A DNA stretch of 44,374 bases, taken from NCBI GenBank assembly GCA_020832345.1, contig JAFIEY010000002.1, positions 1 to 44,374 on the forward strand, written 5' to 3'. A program made the position numbers and the translations under genes. This document shows positions 25,023 to 34,359 of this stretch, piece by piece. The notes under the pieces are model-generated. The model made no database searches, had not been told where the DNA came from, and saw nothing but the letters and a program-made list of their open reading frames with translations. This DNA comes from Cryomorphaceae bacterium. GTDB lineage: Bacteria > Bacteroidota > Bacteroidia > Flavobacteriales > Schleiferiaceae. How positions within the stretch are numbered: position 1 is the first letter of the stretch; each line of letters starts with the position of its first letter.

Positions 25023-25076
25023 GTGTCCACACCAAAAAAGAAAGATTTTGGCAAAAGGGACTTTTTGGAGCAGACT
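25023..25076 (+). repeat. palindromic intergenic repeat, copy G (short form)
   Basis: 54 bp, with a left end slightly changed (GTGTCCACACC) and an intact right end. It lies in the 329-bp divergent gap between the kinase and porZ, 26 bp before the porZ -7 element. Besides this copy and two promoters the gap holds nothing recognisable. Confidence 0.82.
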
Positions 25077-25102
25077 CATTATTAAACACAGGAGGCTTGA
25101 AG

Positions 25103-25110
25103 TATATTTG
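25103..25110 (+). promoter_or_regulatory. candidate -7 element for porZ-recO
   Basis: TATATTTG 24 bases before the porZ ATG. Confidence 0.5.
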
Positions 25111-25134
25111 CCCTAATATTACATAATTCCCGTT

Positions 25135-27441
25135 ATGCGTAATTTATATTCGTTGGTTTCTCTTTTGGTTTCACTTACTTTATGTGGTCAGCATAAAGGA
25201 ATGTGGACAGAACATTTGTCTTTTAATAACTTAGTAGATGTAGCTCAAGTTGGTAATTTGATTTTTGGCGCGACTTCCCAAGGCATAATGATTTACGATA
25301 AGTCGGATGGATCGGTTGAAAGACTTACAAAGCAAAATGGGCTCAGCGATGTAGAGATTGTCGCTCTGGCTGTTCATGAGCCAACCAACCGACTGGTCAT
25401 TGGTTATCAAAACGGAAATATAGATTTATACCGCAATGGAAGAATCACCAATATTTCTGATATCTCTCGTTCCACGCTTTATTTGGGAAACCGCAGACTT
25501 AATCATATTCGGGTGATAAACAACAATCTGTACGTTTCCATGGCCTTTGGAATTGTGGTAGTCAATTTGTCTGAAAATTTAGTTCGAGAAACCTATATTA
25601 TTGGCCCGGCGGGTAGTCAGTTAGAAGTTTTTCAGGTGGATATTGATCCCGTTGGGGGATTTGTTTACGCTGGCACACCGGATGGACTGTACCGTGCTTC
25701 TTTGCAATCACCACTCATATTTTTTCAAAGCTGGTCCAGAGTTAGTCGGTTTGGTCAGGCGGAAATTCCCTTTGTCACGGTTTTTAAAGACCGACCATTT
25801 GTTTTGCGAACCGACCCCAACGCTTCTGATTCCGTCCTATATCTACAGGACTCCGTTTGGGTTCATTTTGATGGGTTTGTACCACAAAACTATAGCGAAC
25901 TCCGCGCTTCAAACGACTTATTAATCGGTGCTCACGACTTTGGTCTTCGTGCTTTTAACGAAAATCTAGGTTCAATTTACAACCTAACGCAAGACAATCT
26001 TCGCAGAGATAATTTTATTCCCAACAAAGTGATTCGGGATAAAGATGGAGAAAGACTTTGGATTGCTTCCATGCAAACCGGTCTCAACGAAATCAGTCCG
26101 GAAAGGTACTTTCTCACTTACCTGCCCGAGGGCCCTCCGGCAAACAACGCATTTTCCCTTTTTCACAATGGCGAAAAACTATACGTTTCAACCGCTGCAT
26201 TGTCGAGTACCGCAACGGAACAGTTTGATCGTTCCGGGGTTTATACGTATAGCAATTTTTCTTGGGATCAAATTTCCGGTGATCAGCTCAATAACATCAA
26301 CGATATTGTGGCCGTTGCATCTCATCCGGATAATCCAAATCATTTGTTTTTTGCCTCTTGGGGTGGTGGATTACAAGAATTTAAAGATGGACAACTCATC
26401 AATACTTTTAATACGAGTAATTTATCAGAGCATGCACTTACCCCTGTTTCAAACACTTCATCATCCAATATTCGCGTAGCTGCAATGGATTGGGACAGCA
26501 AGGGTAATTTATGGATTGTTACATCCCAAAACGACAATCCATTAGCCGTAAGGCGAGCTGACGGAACCTGGGAACAATTTTCATTGGGCAGCACCGTAAA
26601 CACAACTACGATTGTGCAAAAAATGATGGTGACTTCAATTGACCAAATATGGGTGCAAACGCGTTCTTCAGGTATTGTAGTAGCACAGGAAAACGAAAGT
26701 GGAGGAATGGATATTCGACATCTCAATCAAAGTGAAGGCTCGGGGGAGTTGCCCTCAAATGCGGTCAATGATTTTGATGAGGATAGAAATGGCGCAATAT
26801 GGATAGGAACGGGCGCAGGCGTTGGGGTGATTTTTAATCCGAGAAATATTTTTATTTCGGGCCAAAACTACGATGCCGTCCGGATTACCTTTGAGGAAGA
26901 CGGTGTTGTTCAGGCCCTTTTGGCTTCGGAAAACGTAACCAAAGTATTGGTGGACGGCGCTAATAAAAAATGGTTTGGGACGAGTTTTCGGGGCGCTTTT
27001 TACACCTCGTCAGATGGAAGGGAAGAAATCTTTGCATTCAATCGCTCTACCAGTCCATTACCATCCAATAACATTCTCGATATTGCCGTGGACCCCGAAT
27101 CCGGTGAGGTGTTTTTTGCCACTTCTGGAGGGGTCACATCTTTTCAAGGTGCTGCAACTGAAGGTAAAGATGAGTTTGAAGAACCCTTTGCCTATCCCAA
27201 TCCGGTAAGACCCGATTATTCAGGACCTATTTTTATAAGGAATTTGGTGACCGATGCGCAGGTGAAGATTACCGATGTTTACGGAAATTTGGTGTTTGAA
27301 ACCAGAGCAGAAGGAGGCCAAGCCGTGTGGGATGGTCGAGGTTTTCACGGCGAACCGGTTGCCAGTGGCGTTTATCAGGCGATGATGAACGACCGCGAAG
27401 GCTTTCAAACTGCTGTGGTGAAGATTCTCATCGTTAGATAA
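25135..27441 (+). CDS. porZ: PorZ-like type IX secretion system protein
   Basis: 768 residues. A signal peptide (MRNLYSLVSLLVSLTLCG) precedes two beta-propellers built from repeats of the two-component-regulator propeller type (GATSQGIMIYDKSDGSVERL, GLSDVEIVALAVHEPTNRL, YAGTPDGLYRASLQSP, GNLWIVTSQNDNPLAV, NGAIWIGTGAGVGVIFN). The last 80 residues (FAYPNPVRPDYSGPIFI, then ITDVYGNLVFETRAEGGQAV and WDGRGFHGEPVASGVYQAMM) resemble a T9SS C-terminal domain. PorZ is a surface component of the T9SS attachment complex that processes and anchors cargo. Its stop overlaps the recO start by one base; this porZ-recO order is common in Bacteroidota and supports the name. Confidence 0.9.
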   Translation: MRNLYSLVSLLVSLTLCGQHKGMWTEHLSFNNLVDVAQVGNLIFGATSQGIMIYDKSDGSVERLTKQNGLSDVEIVALAVHEPTNRLVIGYQNGNIDLYRNGRITNISDISRSTLYLGNRRLNHIRVINNNLYVSMAFGIVVVNLSENLVRETYIIGPAGSQLEVFQVDIDPVGGFVYAGTPDGLYRASLQSPLIFFQSWSRVSRFGQAEIPFVTVFKDRPFVLRTDPNASDSVLYLQDSVWVHFDGFVPQNYSELRASNDLLIGAHDFGLRAFNENLGSIYNLTQDNLRRDNFIPNKVIRDKDGERLWIASMQTGLNEISPERYFLTYLPEGPPANNAFSLFHNGEKLYVSTAALSSTATEQFDRSGVYTYSNFSWDQISGDQLNNINDIVAVASHPDNPNHLFFASWGGGLQEFKDGQLINTFNTSNLSEHALTPVSNTSSSNIRVAAMDWDSKGNLWIVTSQNDNPLAVRRADGTWEQFSLGSTVNTTTIVQKMMVTSIDQIWVQTRSSGIVVAQENESGGMDIRHLNQSEGSGELPSNAVNDFDEDRNGAIWIGTGAGVGVIFNPRNIFISGQNYDAVRITFEEDGVVQALLASENVTKVLVDGANKKWFGTSFRGAFYTSSDGREEIFAFNRSTSPLPSNNILDIAVDPESGEVFFATSGGVTSFQGAATEGKDEFEEPFAYPNPVRPDYSGPIFIRNLVTDAQVKITDVYGNLVFETRAEGGQAVWDGRGFHGEPVASGVYQAMMNDREGFQTAVVKILIVR

Positions 27442-28163
27442 TGTTTGAAAAAACACCTTTTGTCATTCTTAGAAAATTCCCTTTTGGCGAACGGGGCGTG
27501 GTGTTGCACGTTTTTACAAAAACTTTGGGGCGAATTCCCATTCTCATAAAAAGTGCACGATCGAAAAAAAGCCCGCTGCCCTACGGTATGATGCGACCGC
27601 TTTTCCCCTTTGAGGCTTTATTGGTTCGTTCCCGCGCCTCTGATTTTTACATGATTAAGGAGGCTAAGCCCTTAGGATTATTCGACAAAACCGTCAGTGA
27701 TCCGTATCGAACGGCATTGGCTTTTTTTATTGCCGATGTTTGGTCGCACGCTGTAAAAGAAGAGGGTTCGCAAGAGGCGTTGTTTTCTTTTATGCATTAC
27801 GTGGTGGAAACACTGGAAGAAATGGAAAGTGGTTTGGCGTATTTTCATCATTGGGTTTTGATGCGAACAGCATATTACCTAGGTTTTTCGCCAGGAGCTT
27901 CTACACTTTCTCCACCGTATTTTTTCGATTTAATCAACGGGGATTACCTCAGCCAACCACCGGCTCATCCTTATTCCGTTTCTTCTGACACTGCAGAGGT
28001 TTTCAGTTATTTGTGTCAATTTAAAACCTTTCCCGAACAGCGTCCACCTGGCTGGTCATCGATTTCAAAACGAGAAAGTTTGCAACAAATCATGAATTTT
28101 TACAGACTGCATATTGATGGGTTTAAAATGCCGGTGAGTTTGGAGGTCTTAATGACCCTATAG
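27441..28163 (+). CDS. recO: DNA repair protein RecO
   Basis: 240 residues. RecO brings RecA to single-stranded DNA coated by SSB and anneals strands in the RecFOR pathway. The N-terminal OB fold (TPFVILRKFPFGERGVVLHV, then FTKTLGRIPILIKSARSKKS) and the central helical part (LALFIADVWSHAV-type pattern AFFIADVWSHAVKEEG, HHWVLMRTAYYLGFSPG) match. The zinc-binding cysteines of some RecO proteins are absent, as I recall for Bacteroidota members. It starts with the last base of the porZ stop codon. The patatin-barrel gene is convergent, 28 bp away. Confidence 0.92.
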   Translation: MFEKTPFVILRKFPFGERGVVLHVFTKTLGRIPILIKSARSKKSPLPYGMMRPLFPFEALLVRSRASDFYMIKEAKPLGLFDKTVSDPYRTALAFFIADVWSHAVKEEGSQEALFSFMHYVVETLEEMESGLAYFHHWVLMRTAYYLGFSPGASTLSPPYFFDLINGDYLSQPPAHPYSVSSDTAEVFSYLCQFKTFPEQRPPGWSSISKRESLQQIMNFYRLHIDGFKMPVSLEVLMTL

Positions 28164-28191
28164 AAATTTCGGTTTTTTGAAACCAAGAGGG

Positions 28192-30429
28192 TTAGAACCA
28201 AAACCCAAAATTAAAGAAACCAAGCAGGCTACCAGTGGCCGTGGATCGGTGAATGGCCAACTCCAAGGGGCCTGCCATGGTAGAGTATCCAACTTTCAAC
28301 CCGTAACCAAGGTGCCATTCCGGATCCGCGTACAAACTCGAAGGCCTTCCTCCAACACCGGCAATATTGGTCATGGCCACCAAATACATGTTTTTTCTCC
28401 ATTCCCATTGCACGTCTAGTCCTACCAACAGCGCATTATCTCTAAAGAGTTGTCTGGGATCCTCAATGGTGCCTGCTGTACCCAATTCACGGTAACGAAA
28501 CCCCACCATGGGAATTTGATTGTTGAAATAATTTTCGCCCATACCGCCCAAAAAGGCCATGTAGGGCAGTGTGGCCTGGTTGAAAAAAGAGAACACACCA
28601 CCCATCCGCGGTTGAACGGAAATATTTTCGGTGGCCGCATAAGCCCAAAGATAATTGAATTTTATGTTGAGAAATGAAGCTTCAGTTCCACTTCGGTACG
28701 ATGCGTAGGTGTTGTTGACCAAACGAATTTCGGTTGTATTAGACCTTCCACTGGTGGGGTACACATTTTTGTTCAAAAAATCGGAACGAAAAAATATACC
28801 TAAATTTAGGTGATACAAAAAGGGTCGAATGTAGTTGTTATCGAATAAGGACTCCCGAAAGGAAGGAAGTCCGGAAAAACTTTGACTTGTGTAGTGGTGT
28901 TCGATAAAACCGCCGTAATTGAAATTGTTGTGGGATGTTGCCTGCCAGTATAATTTGGTTTGCACATCGTCGTGACTGCTTTTTCCCTGATAGCTGTTCA
29001 TGGCATAAAAATCATAATTGGAAAAAATTGCTCGTGTAGAAATGCCCAAACCTGGGAATTTGCCCTTATTAAAATAGTAATCGAAAGAAAATCTTGGGGT
29101 TTCACCCATCACGGCGTCAGCACTTAAAACAGATCCTTTGAAAACTACGTTTCTACGGGTATAATTGAGGAGAATGCCGATGCCGAAATCGATATCATAC
29201 CGCAAGCCCAAGCCGAGAATACCGTCGCTTTCGGCCTCCCGAACCCTTATCTCAAGCGTATAGTCATTGCTGTCAGCTTCCAGAAAAATATGATAACTCA
29301 CCTGATCGAAAAAATCAGTGCCGTATAGAAAATTGATATTTTTTTCCAAACCACTAATGGAAACAGGATTTTCCGGTTTTACGCCCAATACACCTTTGAT
29401 GGTGGCTTTATCGACTTTTTCTCTGCCCGGATGGCGAATTTTATTCACAAAAATGGTATCGGGAAAAGGTTGGTATTCGGGAACGGAATCCGGCGGATAA
29501 TTTTTAAAAATCTCGGCAATTTTTTTAAGGGCTTCCATTTGATTTCTGGCTTCCTCTCTTCCTCTTCGAATGATCAATTTGTTTTTGTCAAAATCCGGAA
29601 CACCGAGCCCGGTCATATCAGGCCTGATGATGAGATCGCAGTGTGCCTCGCGTTCAGCGGTTGTTTGGAAATTGATATACATCCCGGTTTTTTCGAGAAT
29701 ACGCGCAAGAGTTGGTCGTTTTATGGTATCGCCAATGGTGGTTTGTACATCAATTCCAATAATGATATCGGCCCCAAGTTCCACGAGTTTATCCGCCGGA
29801 AAATTGTTCACCACCCCACCGTCGATCATATAAGTGCCATTTAGGTTGAAGGGCATAAAAATAGAGGGAATGGCCATGGATGCTCGCATGGCGTCGGTGA
29901 GAATGCCTGAGGTTAGTACCCTTTCTCTGCCGGTATTGAGTTCTGTAGCAATACAAACAAATTGGCGGGGTAATTTTAGAAAATCAATTTCCCCGTGAAA
30001 ACCCTGTGTGAGATGTGATAATTTGGTATAAACCTTTTGGCCGTTGACAAAACCGCTGGGAACAAGCACCTTGTTTTCTTGTAATTTAAGTTTCAGTATG
30101 TATCTGTCATGTCGATTGCGTTCTAAATACGGGCGATACAAACGTTTTGGTTCCGAGCTGATGAGGTCGTCCCAGTCGGCACTTTCAATTATATTCCGAA
30201 TGGACCGGGGTTTGTGTCCGATGGCGTATAATCCGCCTACCACTGCGCCAATACTTGTTCCGGCCACCATGTCAACCGGGATGCCAAGGCTGTCGAGAAT
30301 TTCCAGAACACCTACGTGCGCAAATCCTTTAGCACCGCCCCCGCTCAGCACCAGGCCAACTTTTGGTCGTTGGGCCTGAATCTTAAATGCGAGGGCTAAA
30401 ACGCATAAAAAAAGGAAGATTCTACGCAA
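28192..30429 (-). CDS. patatin-like phospholipase fused to an outer-membrane barrel (PlpD type)
   Basis: 745 residues. The start is TTG at 30429; no ATG is available upstream in frame. A signal peptide (RRIFLFLCVLALAFKIQAQ) precedes the patatin domain with the oxyanion loop SGGGAKGFAHVG, the nucleophile Ser 59 in GTSIG, and the catalytic Asp 203 in MIDGG. A POTRA-like segment (about 320-400) leads to a C-terminal Omp85-type barrel ending in a phenylalanine (GFFNFGFWF). This is the layout of type Vd autotransporters, which pass a lipase through their own barrel; in Bacteroidota the role is unknown. A promoter element is at 30455-30462. Convergent with recO. Confidence 0.93.
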   Translation of the reverse strand: MRRIFLFLCVLALAFKIQAQRPKVGLVLSGGGAKGFAHVGVLEILDSLGIPVDMVAGTSIGAVVGGLYAIGHKPRSIRNIIESADWDDLISSEPKRLYRPYLERNRHDRYILKLKLQENKVLVPSGFVNGQKVYTKLSHLTQGFHGEIDFLKLPRQFVCIATELNTGRERVLTSGILTDAMRASMAIPSIFMPFNLNGTYMIDGGVVNNFPADKLVELGADIIIGIDVQTTIGDTIKRPTLARILEKTGMYINFQTTAEREAHCDLIIRPDMTGLGVPDFDKNKLIIRRGREEARNQMEALKKIAEIFKNYPPDSVPEYQPFPDTIFVNKIRHPGREKVDKATIKGVLGVKPENPVSISGLEKNINFLYGTDFFDQVSYHIFLEADSNDYTLEIRVREAESDGILGLGLRYDIDFGIGILLNYTRRNVVFKGSVLSADAVMGETPRFSFDYYFNKGKFPGLGISTRAIFSNYDFYAMNSYQGKSSHDDVQTKLYWQATSHNNFNYGGFIEHHYTSQSFSGLPSFRESLFDNNYIRPFLYHLNLGIFFRSDFLNKNVYPTSGRSNTTEIRLVNNTYASYRSGTEASFLNIKFNYLWAYAATENISVQPRMGGVFSFFNQATLPYMAFLGGMGENYFNNQIPMVGFRYRELGTAGTIEDPRQLFRDNALLVGLDVQWEWRKNMYLVAMTNIAGVGGRPSSLYADPEWHLGYGLKVGYSTMAGPLELAIHRSTATGSLLGFFNFGFWF

Positions 30430-30454
30430 AGTATTGGGTGTTTATTTCTGAGGA

Positions 30455-30462
30455 CAAATTTA
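30455..30462 (-). promoter_or_regulatory. candidate -7 element for the patatin-barrel gene
   Basis: TAAATTTG on the minus strand, 25 bases before the TTG start, supporting that start. Confidence 0.5.
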
Positions 30463-30474
30463 TAATTTCCACGT

Positions 30475-30482
30475 TATATTTG
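30475..30482 (+). promoter_or_regulatory. candidate -7 element for the lipoprotein gene
   Basis: TATATTTG 46 bases before the ATG at 30529, divergent with the patatin promoter 12 bp away. Confidence 0.5.
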
Positions 30483-30528
30483 CAGTCTGTAAAGCGCAGA
30501 ATTAAACCAAAGCACGATATTTTTCTCC

Positions 30529-31623
30529 ATGCAAACTTTTTTAAAAGCAATTTTTGCCACTATCATTTTGTCCTTCGGTTTCACTTCTTGTAGCAATGAG
30601 CTTCCAATAAATGCTGAATGGAAAGACATCGCGTATGTATATGGCCTGCTCGACGCGGGGCAAGATACGCAATTTGTTCGCATAGGAAAGGCTTTTTTAG
30701 GGGATGGCCCACCAAGTGATTTTGCCCAGGTTTCGGATTCCATTTATTACGATGAAATAATCGTCCGTCTTTTGGAGGTCAACAATGGCAATGTCACAAA
30801 GACGATTCCCTTGGAGCGAATAGAGAAACCCGGACTTATGGAGGAGGGCTTTTTTACCACAGCCGATTATCGTTTATACTATACAAGGGAAAACCTAAAT
30901 GTGGATAGAGTATATCGGATTGAGGTGGAAAAACCCGACGGTGGCCCAACTGTGGTAGCGGAAACAGCCATTACTAATTGGACCTTAAATCAAAATACCG
31001 GAAATGTTGTAGAACCGTTTACCAATCTATTGCCTTTTATCAATAATTTTAATCGACCGGTTCAGTTTGTTTGGAACGAAGCCAATAACGCAGCAGTTTA
31101 CGAAGGGAAAATTACCTTATATTATCGAGAGCAAAGCAAGAGTAATCGAAGCGATATAAAAAACAAAACCATGGAGTATTTCTTCCGGTCAGGAAGGAGT
31201 CCGGGATCAACAAGTTCATCGATCAGCGCTGAGCAGTTTTTTGGTTTTGTATCCAGTAATCTTGAAGTAAATCCCAATGTTTTTCGGTATTTTGATCGTA
31301 TCATTTTAGAGGTATATGCCGGGGGTGAAGATTTGGCGTCTTACGCCTCTATTAACGGCGTTTCAACAGGAATAGCCCAAGAACGACCAACATTTACCAA
31401 CATAGAAAATGGAGTGGGCGTATTCAGTAGCAAAGCGCGAACTTTTGCCCTAACCAATGGACAACTCAAGGAGTTCTCATTAAACGCCCAATCCTTTAAA
31501 GAATTGGTCATGGGATTGTGTGATTATAATTTTGTGAGAACACAGTTTACAGATTCCTGTTATTGTGATGGGGGCGTTATTCAACGAATTGGAAGCACTA
31601 CTGGGAACTGTAATTTGGACTAA
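30529..31623 (+). CDS. lipoprotein, DUF4249-like
   Basis: 364 residues. The N-terminus MQTFLKAIFATIILSFGFTS then Cys 21 is a lipoprotein signal. The mature part is beta-rich, with segments such as AYVYGLLDAGQDTQFVRIGK, DEIIVRLLEVNNG, YRIEVEKPDGG and FFGFVSSNLEVNPNVFRYFD. The opening theme of an Ig-like domain with VYGLL.....QFVRI and the Cys pairs near the end (CDYN, DSCYCDGG, GNCNLD) suggest the DUF4249 group of Bacteroidota surface lipoproteins, often linked to uptake systems. No TonB receptor lies next to it, so this assignment is tentative. It diverges from the patatin gene; repeat H begins 31 bp after the stop. Confidence 0.65.
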   Translation: MQTFLKAIFATIILSFGFTSCSNELPINAEWKDIAYVYGLLDAGQDTQFVRIGKAFLGDGPPSDFAQVSDSIYYDEIIVRLLEVNNGNVTKTIPLERIEKPGLMEEGFFTTADYRLYYTRENLNVDRVYRIEVEKPDGGPTVVAETAITNWTLNQNTGNVVEPFTNLLPFINNFNRPVQFVWNEANNAAVYEGKITLYYREQSKSNRSDIKNKTMEYFFRSGRSPGSTSSSISAEQFFGFVSSNLEVNPNVFRYFDRIILEVYAGGEDLASYASINGVSTGIAQERPTFTNIENGVGVFSSKARTFALTNGQLKEFSLNAQSFKELVMGLCDYNFVRTQFTDSCYCDGGVIQRIGSTTGNCNLD

Positions 31624-31653
31624 TTTCCGGGTGAATTTTTAGAAATAAATCAA

Positions 31654-31737
31654 GAGTCCACTCCAAGAATGATAATTTCAATCAAAATCTACTGAAAAGA
31701 AAGATTTTGGCAGAAAGGGACTTTTTGGAGCAGACTC
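31654..31737 (+). repeat. palindromic intergenic repeat, copy H (medium form)
   Basis: 84 bp with both termini, the GATTT...AAAATC inner element and no inner hairpin. It lies 31 bp after the lipoprotein stop and just before the GC-rich block. Confidence 0.85.
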
Positions 31738-31800
31738 AGGTCTTGAAAACAGATCCCCGGAAAGGGAGAAGCTTCAACTGTCATAAATTGGCTCGATTTT

Positions 31801-31950
31801 CCTCTGCGCCCGCGATTGAAGCATGTATCCCGCAAGCCAAAACGCGTGTGGACGCCAGCTGGAAAGAGCGACGGCAGGAGCTCCTTTCCAGCTGCTGCGA
31901 ACACCGTGTTTTTGGGTGAGGAATACAGCGGAAAGCGCGAAATGGCGCCA
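31801..31950. ncRNA. GC-rich structured element, possible noncoding RNA or repeat
   Basis: A block much richer in G+C than its flanks, in a 540-bp gap without a convincing gene. The outer stem pairs GCGCC (31806-31810) with GGCGC (31944-31948) and CGCG (31811-31814) with CGCG (31936-31939). An internal hairpin pairs CAGCTGGAAAG (31856-31866) with CTTTCCAGCTG (31884-31894). The phrases ATTGAAGCATGTATCC and AATACAGCGGAAAGCGCG remind me of a structured intergenic element that recurs in Flavobacteria, from memory only. GCTTCAA (31771-31777) could also pair with TTGAAGC (31816-31822) as an alternative fold. Strand is not decided. The rest of the gap (31950-32088) is AT-rich with nothing visible before the next promoter. 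Confidence 0.5.
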
Positions 31951-32088
31951 ATCTAAACATTGCTAAATGGAGGGTTTATATATACTTTATCCATGGGGTT
32001 TTCAAATGAGGGCGAAACAGTATTCACAAAAAAATCAACCCTACAACAATTTTTTTTAATATAGCAGCTGTTAATAAATAATTTATCG

Positions 32089-32096
32089 TACCTTTG
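32089..32096 (+). promoter_or_regulatory. candidate -7 element for the T9SS cargo gene
   Basis: TACCTTTG 67 bases before the ATG at 32164. Confidence 0.5.
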
Positions 32097-32163
32097 TTTG
32101 TAGTATAATTAACACGAACATTTTTGTTCAGTAAAGTAATTTTTTATTAGGACCTGATAGTGT

Positions 32164-34359
32164 ATGCGTAAATTTTTACTCATCGTGATTGTTGCACTTT
32201 TGATGGTGCCCGCCATGAAGGGATCACACCTCGTTGGCGGAGATTTTACGTATGAGTGTTTGGGCAACCACAATTACCGACTTAAGCTAACTATTTTTCG
32301 CGATTGCAATACAGGAGTTGCCGGATTTGATGCGCAAGTGCCATTTGGAATTTATAACGGAACGACACTTCTCAATGTGAAAATGGTACCCATCACCAAT
32401 ACATATCCGCATATACCGTTGGTGCCCGACTCTTGCAGCCCACCGCCACCCACTGTTTGTGTTGAATATGCGGAGTATATCGACACTTTTTACCTGCCCC
32501 CACATCCCGCTGGTTATAATATTTCGCACCAACGCTGCTGCCGCAATAACGCGATTGTAAACATTGTGAATTCAGGCCAAACCGGAAACACCTGGCACGC
32601 TGCCATTCCACCCAACGATTCCTTTTGCAACAGCTCTGTCGATTTCCTTACCTTTCCCTCTTTACTGCTTTGCTATAACCAACCTATGGAAATTGAGATG
32701 CCACATATCGACCCAGATGGTGATAGCTTGGTTTTCTCGCTTTGTGATCCGCTACTCGGTGGTGGCCTTCAACAAAATCAAGGGCCTATGGGTATCATTC
32801 CAAACCCGCCAACTCCGCCTCCGTATGCTTCACCGAGCTATTCGCCTGGCTTTACCTCCCAAGTTCCCATAACCGGCAGTCCTGATCTCACCATAAATCC
32901 GGTAACCGGTACCATGATGGTAATTCCCAGTCCTATCACGGGTTTGTTTACAGTGACGATTTGCGTGGACGAATATCGAAATGGCGTTTTGATTAATACG
33001 GTTAAACGAGAAATGCAGTTTGTGGTGGCCAATTGCGTCCTTCAAACAAAGGCGAGTATTGTCCCTCAAGCCAATTTACCCTCAAATGCCTTGTGTAATG
33101 GACTGACTATTGAGTTTTTAAATTTTAGTTCGGGAATGAACTCAGCCTATTGGAAGTTTAATGACACCGCCAACGCGCCTAATGACACTTCTACGGCGTT
33201 TAACCCGGTTTATACTTTTAGCGATACGGGCGTATATGAAGTTATGTTGATCATAAATAAAGGCCATCCAATTTGTGCAGATACCACCATTCGGCTCTTT
33301 GAAGTCCGCCTTCCTGTGGACAATGAATTTATTTGGAAGCCCAGTCCGTGCTTGGATAAAGGACTGGAGTTTGAGATGACGGGCACACCATTAAGTCAAT
33401 ACGCCAAAATAGAATGGAACTTTGGCAATAATGCAACTCCGCAAACTTTTAATGGAAGACATCCACCACCTGTTTATTTCTCCGATGACGGAGGGCCTTA
33501 TATTGTAACGCTTGAAACAGAGGATTTTACTTGTAAAAGCACTTATACGGAAGAATTAACTTTATTTCCACGGGTAGGTGCAGAAATTCGAGGCGGTGCA
33601 GATTTTGCCTGTGCCCCGCAAGAAATTACTTTTAATGCAGATATTACCTCGTCAGGGCCAGTAGAGATTTTTTGGGATATGGACGATGGTAGCACTTATG
33701 GCAACGTTCGAAATATTAAACATACCTATTCCCAACATGGCACATATTATCCGACGATTTTAATCCGGTCTATCAATAATTGTGTGGATACTTTTGCCGT
33801 AGAAATTGATCCCATAGTAGTTTATCCCAGTCCTTATGCAGAGTTGCGTTCAAATCTTAAGGAACTTTCTGTATATAATCCATTGGCCACCTTCTATTCC
33901 AATATGTCGGATGATGTAGAGTCCTCTGAGCTCAATTTTGATGATGGGCAATTTTTATCTCCTGCACCGGAAATATGTGACCATCAGTACATAGGAGATT
34001 CTGCCCGATATCGACCTTATTTGGCAGTTGTAAATCCTTATGGTTGCACCGATACCTCTTGGATAGATATTTTTGTGATACCGATGACTAATATTTTCGT
34101 GCCCAATGCATTCCATCCGAATGGTAACGGCATGAATGACTTGTTTCAAATTCACGCTTCAAACGTAAAAGACTATAAGTTGTATATTTTTAACCGTTGG
34201 GGACAGCAGGTTTTTTACTCAGACAATCCTGAACATCACTGGGATGGCACCTATAACGGAGAGCCCTCACCCAGTGGAGTTTACGTTTTCCGCCTCGATG
34301 TAATCGATAATCAGGAATACCCCTATCACAAAACGGGGAATCTTATGCTGGTACGCTAA
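32164..34359 (+). CDS. secreted PKD-domain protein with T9SS type B sorting domain
   Basis: 731 residues. A signal peptide (MRKFLLIVIVALLMVPAMKG) precedes a cysteine-containing beta region (SHLVGGDFTYECLGNHNYRL, the usual start of this protein type). PKD-like modules follow at about 310-560 (NDTSTAFNPVYTFSDTGVYE; FWDMDDGSTYGNVRNIKHTY). The last 90 residues (NIFVPNAFHPNGNGMNDLFQ, YKLYIFNRWGQQVFYSDNP, WDGTYNGEPSPSGVYVFRL) are the gliding-motility-associated C-terminal sorting domain, so the protein is exported and placed on the surface by the type IX system. It is probably a large surface adhesin-like cargo. Its 3' end overlaps the convergent PAP2 gene by 17 bp. Confidence 0.93.
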   Translation: MRKFLLIVIVALLMVPAMKGSHLVGGDFTYECLGNHNYRLKLTIFRDCNTGVAGFDAQVPFGIYNGTTLLNVKMVPITNTYPHIPLVPDSCSPPPPTVCVEYAEYIDTFYLPPHPAGYNISHQRCCRNNAIVNIVNSGQTGNTWHAAIPPNDSFCNSSVDFLTFPSLLLCYNQPMEIEMPHIDPDGDSLVFSLCDPLLGGGLQQNQGPMGIIPNPPTPPPYASPSYSPGFTSQVPITGSPDLTINPVTGTMMVIPSPITGLFTVTICVDEYRNGVLINTVKREMQFVVANCVLQTKASIVPQANLPSNALCNGLTIEFLNFSSGMNSAYWKFNDTANAPNDTSTAFNPVYTFSDTGVYEVMLIINKGHPICADTTIRLFEVRLPVDNEFIWKPSPCLDKGLEFEMTGTPLSQYAKIEWNFGNNATPQTFNGRHPPPVYFSDDGGPYIVTLETEDFTCKSTYTEELTLFPRVGAEIRGGADFACAPQEITFNADITSSGPVEIFWDMDDGSTYGNVRNIKHTYSQHGTYYPTILIRSINNCVDTFAVEIDPIVVYPSPYAELRSNLKELSVYNPLATFYSNMSDDVESSELNFDDGQFLSPAPEICDHQYIGDSARYRPYLAVVNPYGCTDTSWIDIFVIPMTNIFVPNAFHPNGNGMNDLFQIHASNVKDYKLYIFNRWGQQVFYSDNPEHHWDGTYNGEPSPSGVYVFRLDVIDNQEYPYHKTGNLMLVR

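Noticed and set aside
31689-31919. Overlapping 70-residue ORFs on both strands in the GC-rich block
   Set aside because: Both run through repeat H and the structured element on opposite strands, with no start signal or protein-like pattern.
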